NCBI GenBank assembly: GCA_905182995.1
Contig: CAJJDP010000121.1
Coordinates: 186,248-250,247 of the forward strand
From: Paramecium octaurelia
Lineage: Eukaryota; Ciliophora; Oligohymenophorea; Peniculida; Parameciidae
Direction: 5' to 3'
Length of the DNA stretch: 64,000 nt
Positions 38,369 through 49,434 of the stretch are shown here, piece by piece (position 1 is the stretch's first letter; each line of letters opens with the position of its first letter). The notes under the pieces are model-generated. The model worked only from the letters and a program-made list of their open reading frames with translations, was not told the DNA's origin and searched no databases. Made by a program: the position numbers and the translations under genes.

Positions 38369-38788
38369 TCAAAATCTATTTCCTTGATATTAGATATTTG
38401 TGTAACCCATTCCAGACAAGTATTATAACCAGACATTGGTATTGTACCATTGTTAGTAGTTATAATATTATTGAGCATAAGAGTTAAATTAAGAATAACT
38501 ATTTTAGCCATTTTAAACCTCATGGCCTTGTTTTACATTCTAAAGGGTTTCTTCTTTTATATTCTTAACGGTGTCTCTTTGCTCCTACTCATTAGATTTC
38601 TTCATTTTTCTAATTCTCTTTTGTTTTTTACCAACACGACCTTCATGTTTATATAATGATAAAATGGCTTTGCCAGTGGAAAATTTAATTCCAAATTACT
38701 TGGCTGCCTACTTAATTGTACAGACTCCTTATTATACTTTATTAATAAAGGCTAATCTTGTTTCATCTGAGATTTTTGAATACTTCAT
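38369..38788 (-). CDS. HTH-like putative DNA-binding protein
   Basis: 139 residues, one exon. The N-terminal 60 residues contain a helix-turn-helix-like block: RLAFINKVQQGVCTIKQAAK followed by QFGIKFSTGKAILSLYK, ending in basic HEGRVGKKQKRIRKMKK. The arrangement resembles psq or transposase-type HTH motifs, and I recall similar blocks in many ciliate proteins. The C-terminus is low-complexity with Y, Q and N (QFNSYAQQYYNYQQWYN), reminiscent of activation domains. Likely nuclear; target unknown. Confidence 0.62.
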
Positions 38789-39110
38789 TAAATCTAAATT
38801 TTTTCTTTTATTTTTCTTCAATTATAGGGAAATATTTAGAATTTAAATAATATACAGATCCAATTTAATTGATATAAAGTATTAGGAATTTGTTGTAAGA
38901 AATTTTAAATTAAATTTAATTGAGATATTTCAAGGTTAAAATGTTAAGATGCCTAGTTGTAGGGCTTATTATATATATTATTATACTAATATATACTTAA
39001 GGTAGCTGCATAATAATTATTTTACAATTTGTTGTTAAATTAGTTGGAAAAAATTTACTTTCAAATACTAAAAAAAATGAATTTACATCAATTTAATTTA
39101 TACTTATTAT
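38789..39110. other. Intergenic, 322 bp
   Basis: Spacer between two minus-strand genes. No coding frame supported. Confidence 0.45.
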
Positions 39111-39950
39111 TCAAAAAACTACTTCCTTCCTTTAATCTGGATAAACTATTATTCCATGCATTTTTCCTTTAAAATTGAGTCTTACTTCCAGAAGAATTTT
39201 TAGAAAATTCATTATATTTTTCTGTAGTTCTTTTTTTTGATAATCATCTAGATTTGCCTAAACATTCTATCATTAACATCAAATTTACTGTATTCTCATT
39301 TAAGAATGAAATCAGATAGATATCACTGATTTGATAATTCATACTCATGATTTAAATGAATTTTGATAGACATTCTTCCAGAAATAAATGCTTCTTAAGG
39401 CCAAAAATACCTCCAGGCACAGTAAATATATCAAAATTTTAAGATGTCCCATATTAATCTCTTGTAAAGTTTTTTGCTATATAATCTCTGGCTGCTTTGC
39501 TAGTACTAGTAATGTAAACAACTTTTTTATCGTTTTGAGACTTGTCTTATACCTATGTATTCCCCCCAAAAGTAGGTTTTCCTTTATTGATTTAAAATTT
39601 TGAATTATTACCTTTATTTTGGTGCTCTCCTATCGCCTGAGAACTAAGTCGGTAATTCTAATTTTTCGTAGGAAAAAAAGATGATTATGATATTAGTGTA
39701 TAACCTTATGGATCTTTTAAAATAAGTAAATATTCTACTCTTTAAGGCAGTAGTAAGTTATGCAGTCTAATGATTAGTAGGGTAATTATCTTTGGGTGCA
39801 AGTTGTTATTAATATTCATCACCTGTTCTATCGGATTGAACTACTTAGATAAATATTAGCGTTGTTACTTTATTGAAGTAGTTTTGATTTGGGTAGTTAA
39901 CCCCCAGGTCCCGTTGCCTAAGTTAAGTGGTTTAGATTTGTTTAACTCAT
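39111..39950 (-). CDS. Uncharacterised protein, 252 residues
   Basis: Introns 39844-39868 (25 nt), 39714-39738 (25 nt) and 39258-39288 (31 nt) give an exact reading frame. N-terminal half is disordered (MSQTNLNHLTQATGPGGQLP). The C-terminal half looks folded: KKVVYITSTSKAARDYIAKN, IFTVPGGIFGLKKHLFLEEC, KGKMHGIIVYPDQRKEVVF. All three minus frames are open here, and this model was chosen because exon joins fit intron rules and the composition is most protein-like. No family recognised. Starts 35 bp after the B-box gene stop. Confidence 0.68.
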
Positions 39951-39985
39951 TTACTATTATTATATAAATAATTATGTAAAATTTT

Positions 39986-41425
39986 TCATTAGCATTTTAG
40001 ACAGTTGACTGCCTGATTTGTAGGATAAATGACTAAGTAGATTTCCAAGCACTTCATGCAATATCGATAGCTGGGTACTGATATTTTTGGAGGATGCTAT
40101 TTATAACCATGACATTAAGCACAAGGGTAAGCCTTATTACAGCAAGCAAAGATAGGAATAGTATTACATGGTTATCTATGTTCACAATCTTGTGTATAGA
40201 TGATATGAGGGAATGTATTGACATTTTCCTGTATTTTCTATTGAGACTCATCCAAATCCTAATCAGTCTGTCCATCTGTATGCATGGAATCAAAGTGATT
40301 GTTGAATTCATTCTTTATCTCAGGAAGACTGGCGACTTTGTCTAGAGCCTAACTAACAATACTATTCATCATCTATATGTCTTCCTATTTAAATCCAGGT
40401 ATTTTCTGTTAGATGTTATTATTTTGTATTTGCTCCTTAATTTATTAGGATAATCCATCCAATCTTTATTGTTTCATTTCAATCTTTTGCAGTCTAATGA
40501 GATTAAGATCTTGATCTTGGATAAACATTTCTTTATTGTCATCTAGAGCATACATGATATCGGATTCTAATTGAGGGAAGTATGTCTACCAAGTTAAATC
40601 TAATTGTATTGTTCTTTTCTTGACAGCCAAATTGGTTTAGGTGGCAATTTGAGTGATTTCCCTGATATGTTTACCTTTGATAAATTCAATGCTCTCAAAC
40701 AACTCGTCTTAAGTCATATCATAAATATTCTTTTTTATTAGTTACTCCACTTATTCAGTCAATCCATTTTCTTTAGTTTCCCAAAACAAAAAGCCATTAA
40801 CTGCACATATTATGCCTTATTCTATTAGTTTAAGTTTTTACAAGATGTCTTTAGTTAATTACTCAAACTTTTATTTGACTTCTGAAACTCTTTCTGGCAT
40901 TTTCTGAATAGAACTACATTACTCTTAGAACTCTCTATATTTTTCATCAAAGAGTTTACAAAATTGTTGGACTTCCATTGTCTCATGATTATTATGTTCT
41001 TCCAGTAAACAATAAGCACAACCCAATCGTTTTTAAGCCTTACACAAAGGATTTTAACAGATGTAAATTAATTTATTTTTTTCATGATTCTTTTTATCAC
41101 ACACAGCTTCTAGATTTAAACCTAAATATTTGATAACTGATCTTTAATGCATCTCTGTTCCTTTGGCCACAATTGATGAATGTCTCTTTTGCATTCTAAT
41201 ATTCTAGGGTATCTAAACTGCTGAAGATGACATTCTTTTTGTTGTTGGACTGATACCTGAAGGACTGTGTTGAGATGGACTCTGAGAACTACGATATGAT
41301 TGCTTAGCCCAATCTCTTCCACTCTATAGCATAGATTCTTATTGAATTTCTGTTGTCTTTTTGGTTGGAGATTTTACATTCTGCTTTTGAGTGTTTGTTA
41401 CTTATGTTTTAGTACTCTTCTTCAT
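39986..41425 (-). CDS. B-box-like and CHY-like zinc-finger protein
   Basis: 479 residues, one exon. A disordered N-terminus precedes a B-box-like zinc site (CDKKNHEKN...CQNPLCKAQKRLGCAYC...HNNHE). A long coiled coil follows, as in TRIM proteins but without a RING. The C-terminus holds a second zinc module, CEHRQPCNTIPIFACCNKAY, PCAQCHGYKQHPPK, YCMKCLEIY, NCLKC, matching the cysteine and histidine order of CHY zinc fingers (C-x-H...CC...C-x2-CH). Zinc-dependent protein interaction or ubiquitin pathway work is plausible. The pairing of the two modules is unusual to my knowledge. Confidence 0.75.
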
Positions 41426-41480
41426 ACTCCTATCTCAAATTAGAATTTAATATATAAATAAAAATTAATAACTCATAAAA

Positions 41481-42331
41481 TCAATAGGCAATACTTTATG
41501 TCTAAATCAATTATGCAAACAATTTAGATGCTGATACATTCATCATTATAGTGTTCTCATCATAATCATGATGACCCTCCACTTTTCCAAATTATGCTAT
41601 TTAGAAATCCTCTTCTAATCTTGACAATCTCACTGCTTCCTCAACTTCTAAATGATTATTCCAAATTAGCAATGCCAAAATGCAAGATTTTAGGTTTTCT
41701 ACTTAGATATATCAATCATACCAACTTTTGCATCCAAACTCACCAATTGCCAATTATTTAATTCACCCACTATTGTTTCAATTCTAATCTGATCGTATTA
41801 TTTCAATGGCTCTATGTTCAATCCAAAATTGGTTTTCAAATGCAATCCAAATTTCTCATTAAATATTTACAATTGTGGATCCAATTTCTCCTTCTATATT
41901 TTATATAATTTAGTATCTGGATTCTCTCTAAACAACACAGTATCCCTCTCCAAATAACTAATGACAGACTATTCCATAAATTATCTGATTCTATCATCTG
42001 CCTCAATATCAATTGCATTTCTGGCTAAAGTCAATAGTGGCATTGTAGTAGGCCTTATGAATTCTGTTTGCATATTAAATTCATGTGCAATAAACGATGC
42101 CAATTAAGGAGAAGGCACCGCCAATGTATTTTTAGAAGGAGTTTTGACTGTCTTTCCATCCAACTAATTGATAATCTATTACTTATATACCTTCACCAAC
42201 CATTAATGATATGGGTTAGTTGGATTTGTGGCCATTTCAATGGTTGCTTCCTTATAGAATCTTTTCAATTAAATTGGCTATTGGACTGAAGCCTATTCAG
42301 AAAATCGGAATCTAACTATTAACCCTCTCAT
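41481..42331 (-). CDS. ATP12: ATP12, mitochondrial F1-ATPase assembly chaperone
   Basis: 275 residues; intron 41699-41721 (23 nt). The N-terminus MRGLIVRFRFSEQ is a basic mitochondrial presequence. Family signatures in order: NQLDGKTVKTPSKNTLAVPS, ASFIAHEFNMQ, TMPLLTLARNAID, LFRENPDT, and EEAVRLSRLEEDFQIAQFGK with VEGHHDYDEN. ATP12 (ATPAF2) binds free F1 alpha subunit in the matrix and hands it to beta during ATP-synthase assembly. Length is normal for the family. Confidence 0.93.
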
Positions 42332-42396
42332 TTAATATTATATTTGAGATCATTAACAAAATGTTATTTGCTTTATATCAATATTACAAAAGAAAC

Positions 42397-42516
42397 TCAA
42401 AAGAACTGAGATACTTTGAACTAGAAGTATTCGACCTTTGTAATCATTCTGCTGAATCTCTTAAAAGGATCAAAAATATTATAATCCATTTTCTCAAAAC
42501 AAGTACGGGCAACCAT
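42397..42516 (-). CDS. Possible micro-protein, 39 residues
   Basis: ATG 42516 to TGA 42399-42397: MVARTCFEKMDYNIFDPFKR then FSRMITKVEYFQFK. It lies in the spacer between ATP12 and the next minus-strand gene. Composition is plausible but the length gives little statistical support. Confidence 0.28.
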
Positions 42517-42610
42517 GATAAAAGATGAATTAATATATAGACATTGTTATATATATATGTTATGATTGTAATAATGCAATCATAAATCCTATTTGGTTGT
42601 AATTGAATAA

Positions 42611-43396
42611 TCAATTACAGTTTTTCCAGGCTGGCTCATTCGAACACCATTGTTCAGGAAATTATGTGTAAAACAACATAACTTCATTTTTGAATCTTAG
42701 GTATTCTTTGAAGTTATTGGCTTCTCCATTCAGAATGAAGAGAGATGCTCTTTAATTCAAGAACCAAACCAGATAAGACTGAAAGGCACGTTTCCACAAT
42801 TTTTATTCAGACGTGTCCTTTTAGTTTATGATTAGTTAGTTTTTGAGGCTTCTGAATCCATTTATGTTATGTAAGTTACTTTAGTAATAATCTATAAAAC
42901 GAGAGGTTTCTTGCTGCAGTTCCATTTATAGAAATTCTAACTATCTTCCTCTTCTCATAGATTTCACAGCTTATCTTAGTATGTTTCTACAGATGTTTTT
43001 TTTGTAGTCTCTTTAAGAAGGAGATGATTTTGATATTTTTATTAGGTCTTCCTCCCAATCCACAAACTTATCAGTATCCTAATGACTACCATCTGTCTCT
43101 TCATAAAAGATTAAAGCTGCTTAATTTACATAGTTATAACTTGCCTCAAATTCTTGCATTTCAAATAAGTATGATGTCATCTTGACACCTATTTTTTAAT
43201 ATTTTAATATTTTCTTTTATTAAGCGCTGGGTTAGAATAAATACTGAGTTTTTTGTTTAAATTTTACAAATAGATTAAAATCTGTTTAATCCTTAATCCA
43301 TATCTTTACAAATATTGTTTCATCTTATACTTCCATCATTAAATTTATAAATAAATTTGAAGTATGTACTTTTAGAGGCTTTTGGATATTCATCAT
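42611..43396 (-). CDS. Uncharacterised helical protein (C-terminal part of a longer gene?)
   Basis: Uninterrupted 261-residue frame from ATG 43396. Contains VKIWIKDQTDFNLFVKFKQK, then a helical region (YNYVNQAALIFYEETDG, VKSMRRGRQLEFLQMELQQE) with long amphipathic helices, giving a layout like a PX-BAR sorting nexin; that is a guess from pattern only. Upstream in the same frame, protein-like sequence continues for 60 codons (LFIFDNETQEFVKTIKLIV) up to a single TGA at about 43405, so the true start may lie near 43600-43790 if that TGA is an error or part of an intron. Confidence 0.6.
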
Positions 43397-44119
43397 TAAG
43401 TAATTTCACTTTGGTTTACAAACTATTAATTTAATCGTTTTTACAAACTCCTAAGTCTCATTATCAAAAATGAATAAATCCTAGAAACAAAGATAGAAGC
43501 ATTATCTGTATCTATCTATTTTCATGTCCTTAATCCTACTTATTTTCATTAATAACTGTGAATTCTTATCAGAGACAAAATTAAATTAAGAATTTCTTAA
43601 GACATCTTTTCACTTATTAAATTTTTATATAAATATCCCTTTAAAATCTTAAATTTAATATAATATCCGAAATGGCTACATGAATAATTTATAATACTAT
43701 TTAATTTCACTGCTTTTTAATAACATATTAAGAGTCTTATTAAATATTCACGAATATTTGTTTTTATTATTTTAAGAACTACATACATCCAAGATTGGAT
43801 ATTATCTCCTTAGAGAAGTTAATTTAATTGGTTTTATTAATGCTTTCTTCACATACATTAGATAAATAAATTTGATTTGTAATATAATTAATGATTTATA
43901 ATGTTTTAATGGGATATGATCTAGGTAGTTTAACAGCATGAATTTATTTATGTGGGAGTAACGAATTTGAGTCATGATAAGTTCAATAATGAGGGGTATA
44001 TTACATTTAAATGAAAAGATATAAATATAATAATTTGATTATTCGATAATATATGATTGATAGTATGAATATTGATTTGATTATGACTTTTGCATGGTTG
44101 ATCAATTAATAATTATAAA
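43397..44119. other. Partly coding-looking spacer
   Basis: About 720 bp. The minus strand from 43790 to 43410 has open, protein-like frames (MYVVLKIIKTNIREYLIRLL, KISRIKDMKIDRYRQ) that could be upstream exons of the gene at 42611-43396, but no consistent splice model was found. The rest, 43800-44119, shows nothing. Confidence 0.35.
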
Positions 44120-44574
44120 TCATGAGGAGGTATAGTTTCCCACTTAATGCTCGAGTTCTGCGACTTTTTGTGTGGCAGCAATTATTAATTGTTGGATTTG
44201 GCTTTTTTCCTTTTTGATTTCAGTGATTTAGGACTGTAATTTAGAGTTTTCATCTTTTTATGTGTTGATGGCCTAAAAAAGTTTCATAGTTTTTTTACTT
44301 GTCTTAAGTCTCTTAACATAGCATCTAATGTAGGTTAGGTTGTATTTTTGATTTCTTCATTGTTATTAGTGATTCTCTATTTCATTAAATGCAATTCCTA
44401 TTTCAATTGGTCAATCTCATGTTTATAACTTTAGAGTAGTTCATTGGATAATTCGGTGATGTTCTATTAGAGTATGAAAATTGAATGTACATTGACTAAG
44501 AGTAAATGATTTTTAGCATTAGTGGCTGATTCTTGATCGAGTTTGGAACTGTGAGGTTGTTGCACATCCTACAT
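44120..44574 (-). CDS. Coiled-coil protein, 142 residues
   Basis: Two exons, intron 44273-44298 (26 nt), exact frame. Nearly the whole protein is heptad-patterned: NITELSNELLQSYKHEIDQL, KDENSKLQSQITEIKKEKSQ, IIAATQKVAELEHQVGN. A structural or basal-body/cytoskeletal role is typical for such proteins, but nothing specific is visible. Divergent from the TLDc gene, 48 bp away. Confidence 0.78.
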
Positions 44575-44622
44575 TTTTATTAAATAAAAATATATAAATA
44601 ATATTAGATTGACAAATTGATA

Positions 44623-46259
44623 ATGGGAAATAATTAATCTTGTTGTTCAGTTCGAATACGACAGCCCACAAATACGTTAGATAAGAAAGAAGTGTTTCTC
44701 TTATGCGATGTCCTCAAGCATTCCTAGGAGGACAATCACACCACCTACTTGGATAAACAATGTTTCGAAAGAATATTCTAAGACAATCCTTTATTTGGAG
44801 AGCAAGTGTTTGAATACTGTTCGCACATATTATAATCAACTCAGTTGCCACTTGAAGGCTGCATTAATATACGTAAGAGTTCACATCACATTCTAGTTTA
44901 GGGTATATTGAGTACATCTGACATAACACCAATATTACTTTAGATTTGTATGGAAAACTATGACGGAACAATTCAAGTTATAACAGTTTAACAAGCATTC
45001 CAATTCATAGGAGTAAGGATAAATATTTGATAATTTAAGTTAATAACATCTATTTTCCTAACATTTTGCATTAGGAAATAACAGATCGATGCTCAAGTCT
45101 TAGAAATCCTGATCCATTCACTATTCAAAGAAAAGTAAATGAAAATCAATGAGTTCTTGTCAATACTAGAAGCCAATTTTCCATACATTTAAAAATTGAT
45201 ACGACTCTACTTATCTTATCGATTGTTGTAAAAACCATTTAATCAAATGAGAGTTGCAAAGATAGATAAAGATTCATTTAGTTTGAAATACGAATGGTTA
45301 GCAATAATGGGTTTGGCAACATCCGAATTGCATCGTCATGGATAAGTATCATTATTATATCAATCCGCTTTGTAATCAATCAATTTACAAGAGATTTTGA
45401 TTTCAATGCAACAAACTTAAACTTTATTGGTAGTCACTTTTCAAGATGAATAAACCAATAAAAAATAAACTTTGGCTATTTATAACAAACGTTAATGGTA
45501 AGTAGATTGCAAAGACACAGAAAGCATTATTGCATTTCAAATATCTCCAATTTTCTATATCTACAGAAGTTAATCCAAAAATTATTTCAATAATAATGGT
45601 TTTGGATTCTCACTTGATTAAAAGTCCAATAGATATTTACTTTGGTTAGGAATTTAAAATAGTTACTTTTAGAATTCACAACGAGTAAAATCATATATTA
45701 AATTTAGTTATTAACAGTTGAGGTTTGGAGATGTGAAGAACTATAATCAAAGTTAAGAAAGAGTGTGATGGATGAAGATAGGACTTCCACTTTGAGTCCT
45801 AAAGAATAAAAGAAGAGGGTTTCCTTTCGCTTATTGGATGAAAATCAACCTACAAGGAAGAGCAATTCAGTTACACCAATTACTAAGAAATTGAATTTTA
45901 TTGAAAATGTTCCACCCTAATCTTAACCACCCACTCCTTTGCAAAAGTTGTAAATCTTAACTTATTCTAGTCAAATACAAATTACTTAAGATGATTAGGA
46001 GAGTCCGAGATCTCCTCATTTTAATAGTGACAATCCTCCTACATTCAATAATCCCTAAGCTCAGGTATTGAAATCATACCCGAATTCATAAAATTTAGTT
46101 AATACTCAATCTTAAAGTAAGCAATAATAAAATAGACCATCATAATCTATTATTGAAAAATATGGCAATGGATAAAGACAAACTAGAAGTTATTCCAATA
46201 ATAATGAAGTACGAAAGAGTGTGGATGATATTCTTAAAAGATATGATAAGAAATAATGA
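44623..46259 (+). CDS. TLDc-domain protein, putatively acylated
   Basis: 528 residues; introns 45013-45039 (27 nt) and 45685-45707 (23 nt). MGNNQSCCSV suggests myristoylation plus palmitoylation. A helical, EF-hand-like region (residues 20-230) precedes the TLDc beta domain: ATSELHRHGQVSLLYQSA, LLVVTFQDEQTNKKQTLAIY, FYIYRSQSKNYFNNNGFGF, ending in LLTVEVWRCEEL. TLDc proteins (TBC1D24, OXR1, NCOA7 class) bind the V-ATPase and affect oxidative resistance or trafficking. The last 150 residues are disordered, rich in S, P, N and Q. Confidence 0.82.
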
Positions 46260-46292
46260 ATCTATATATATCTATGTATATTTTATATATTA

Positions 46293-46853
46293 TCATAATG
46301 AAATTTCAAATTCATCTTGACTTTCTTAATTTTAATTATCATCTCCTTGATCTTAATTATCCAGTGTACAAACATTGTTAATTTCACTTTTGCTGATTTT
46401 AGAATGTTCACTATTAGTTCTTTCATTTAAATCTATTTCAAATTATTTTGATTATTGTTATGTTCTTAGTTTTTTGATTAATTATCGACTTTTTTTAGTT
46501 TTTTAGTTGTTTTTTTAAGTATGCTTATATTTTTTACTTTTCTTCCTTACTTTAACTTCATAGACTTGACTGCAATCTGAACATTAACTCTATACTTTTT
46601 TATGATTTTGAGTTTTGAGTTTTTTAATGTTGGATTTAAGATTATCTTTTGTTTTAGTTGCTTAGGATTTAGGAGAATAATTTTGGATTTCATCGATTTC
46701 AATACTTTCCGAATTTTGTGTGTTCTCATTTGTACTTTTAGCATCTTGATCAGTTTTAAAGTTTTACTCATGCAATTATTCAGAAAGTTGAGCGCATTTC
46801 TCATACAATTCTGCAATTGTTTAAAGATGAATTGCAAGTGGCACAAACTTCAT
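46293..46853 (-). CDS. Uncharacterised lysine-rich protein, 186 residues
   Basis: One exon. N-terminal helix (LAIHLQTIAELYEKCAQLSE), a highly basic middle (KVRKKSKKYKHTQKNNQKTK) and an acidic, Q-rich end (NQDQGDDNQNQESQDEFEIS). The middle looks like a nuclear-targeting or RNA/DNA-contacting patch. Not recognised. Confidence 0.6.
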
Positions 46854-46966
46854 AATGTAAGTAATTATTTGTCAATATTATATAAAATGTCTCCCTGAGA
46901 TTTATATTCTATGAAATTCCTTATATTATTTAAAATTCCTGTTAAATTTTTACTATTTGTTAAATT

Positions 46967-49156
46967 ATGAATTTAATTACGAAATATATATAGCCATTTC
47001 CCTCCATCGATTATGGAGAACAACAAAAGGACATGGATGAGGAATCCACCCAATTTTGGATATATTCACTTCTGAACGAGTTCCGATTATACTAATTTAC
47101 AATAGTTTAGTCCACATTCTACTACAATACTTTGGTGTGCTTACCTACAGGCTTAGGCAAGACATTCATAGCTTCTATGGCAATAATTAATTTCAGTAGA
47201 TGGTTTCCAAAGGGAAAAATCTTCTTTTTGGCACCAACACGACCTTTAGTTGCTCAACAACACGAGGCAATGAAAAAATTTGGAATTGACGGCAAATTAT
47301 CTAAAAATGATAGAACTTATTAATCTCAAATCTATTTTTCAACTCCTCAAACCCTTGATAATGATTTGAATGAAGAATTAATTCAAAACATAGTTCTGGT
47401 CGTATTGGATGAGGCTCACAAGGGAGTAGGGGATTATGCCTATACCAATATAGTGAAAAGACTCCTTTATAATACGAGAATTATCGCATTGAGTGCAACT
47501 CCTGGCAATAACCTAGAATAAATTCAATAAGTGGTGGCAAATCTAAGAATTGCAAAGATAGAAGTATTTAAATGAATGTATTGCTTAATTAGTTGAGAGA
47601 TGAGAATGATCCAGAAGTCGTACCTTATCTCAAATTTAAAGCAGTTGAAAAGGTTGTGGTCTCATTTGATAATTGTCAAATCTTGGATGATCTTAACAAG
47701 TAGATGCAGCCCTTGCTTAATATCATATTAGGTTTTGGAATTCTACCAGTTGAGTTAATTAGAGTTTGCTCTAGAGCAGACATATTTAGTTATGGTGCTT
47801 GTTTCAAACTTCGTGAATTTCTGACCAATTCACATTTATAATTTCAAATTGGACAATAAAATTCAAATAAAGTATTTGAACACCTATCTCATTTACATAA
47901 ATTATCATATGCCAAAAAGATATTATTAGAACAAGGAATCCAACCCTATGTTAAATATATGGAATTAGATGATGTCGAAGAAGTTCATCCAAAAATATAC
48001 AAATTAAAAGAGATATTTAAGAATCATTTTGCAAACAATCAATCCAAAGTCATTGTATTTACAAATAGCAGAGATAATGCTTAATTGTTATGTAATCATA
48101 TTAATTAAGTTGAAAATGTCAAAGCTTCTATCTTTGTTGGCTAGGCAAGTTCCAAAAATCAAGCAGGAATGAAACAAAAAGAACAACTCCAAGTCATCGA
48201 TGTATATTCTCTATACTAAGTAGAAATTTAAAAATGAGTTGAATGTTTTAGTGGCTACATGTATTGCTGAAGAAGGACTAGATATAGGAGAAGTGGATCT
48301 AATTATCTGCTATGATAGTGGATTCAGTCCAATAAGAATGATATAGAGGATGGGAAGAACGGGAAGAAAAAGAGATGGAAGAATCATTGTCTTATTAACT
48401 GAGGGTAAGGAAGCTGCTGATTATGAAAAGTCTGTCAATAAATACTCTAAACTAATTAAAGAACTCAAAGACTTTAACATCAATTTATATTCCAGTAACC
48501 CCAGGATCTTGTAATCTCAACCATAAATTAAATTTATTGATGGAGATATTGATTAAATAGATATTAAAATTAAATAGGATCCTATTAAAACTAAAAACAA
48601 AGATATAAAAAAATAAAAAAGAAGCCACAAAAATACTGATTAGCAAGAAACTAAACAAATTAAAATAGAAAAATTCTTTACTAAAAATTTGAAGGATATC
48701 TCTGAAGAAACTGAAGAAAAATAACAAACTTAATCCCAATATAAACCTATGTTATTGGCATCAAATTCTTTTACAAAACCAAAAAAAGTCTAAGCAAAAA
48801 AAATTTAACTTGGTAATATTGATAAATTCATAAAACAGAAAGAACAAGTAGAAGTGGTTTAAAATAAAAAATTACAAATAAAGGTATAACCTAAGCAGCC
48901 TGTTGTCTAGGATAAGTTTGTTATTTAAATCAAGCCAAAACCTTAGTTTTAAGAAGAAGATTTAACAGTCTCAAGTTTAGAATAGTTTAATGAACTCTTG
49001 AGAAAGTAATAGAATTTTTCTTCCGATTAAGATTCGAATACTATGTTTCAATTCTTAGATAAATTAGATTTAGAAAAAATCAATTTGAGTAGTTAAGACT
49101 TACATGAAACTGATTTGGATCTATCTAAAATAGCAGAAGATTATATATCGGATTGA
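46967..49156 (+). CDS. FANCM/Mph1/Hef-like DNA helicase
   Basis: 712 residues; introns 47564-47592 (29 nt) and 48202-48223 (22 nt). Motif Q-like [19 protein letters not shown], Walker [11 protein letters not shown], motif Ia [14 protein letters not shown] in [14 protein letters not shown], motif [10 protein letters not shown], motif [21 protein letters not shown] and motif [16 protein letters not shown]. This set is specific to the FANCM/Mph1/Hef branch of SF2, which remodels stalled forks and D-loops. The C-terminal 220 residues are disordered; no nuclease or HhH domain is visible, so it resembles yeast Mph1 more than human FANCM. Shorter than either. Confidence 0.92.
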
Positions 49157-49434
49157 TTACTTTACAAATAAGGAATTTATATTTTCAATATTTTTATATC
49201 TGATAATAATTAACATTTCTCAATACGTTAGTATTTATTTGCTCTTCATTTAGAATATTTTTCATCTATAACAATTATTATTTGCATAGTTTTTCAACTT
49301 CGAATTAATTTCATTTTTTTATTTATATATCATAGAATAACAAATAATTTAGATATAATATTGATCAAATAAAAGATTTTAAATATAAATTCAATTATTT
49401 TCTTTTATCTTGAGTAAATTAGAGAATAGTCAAT

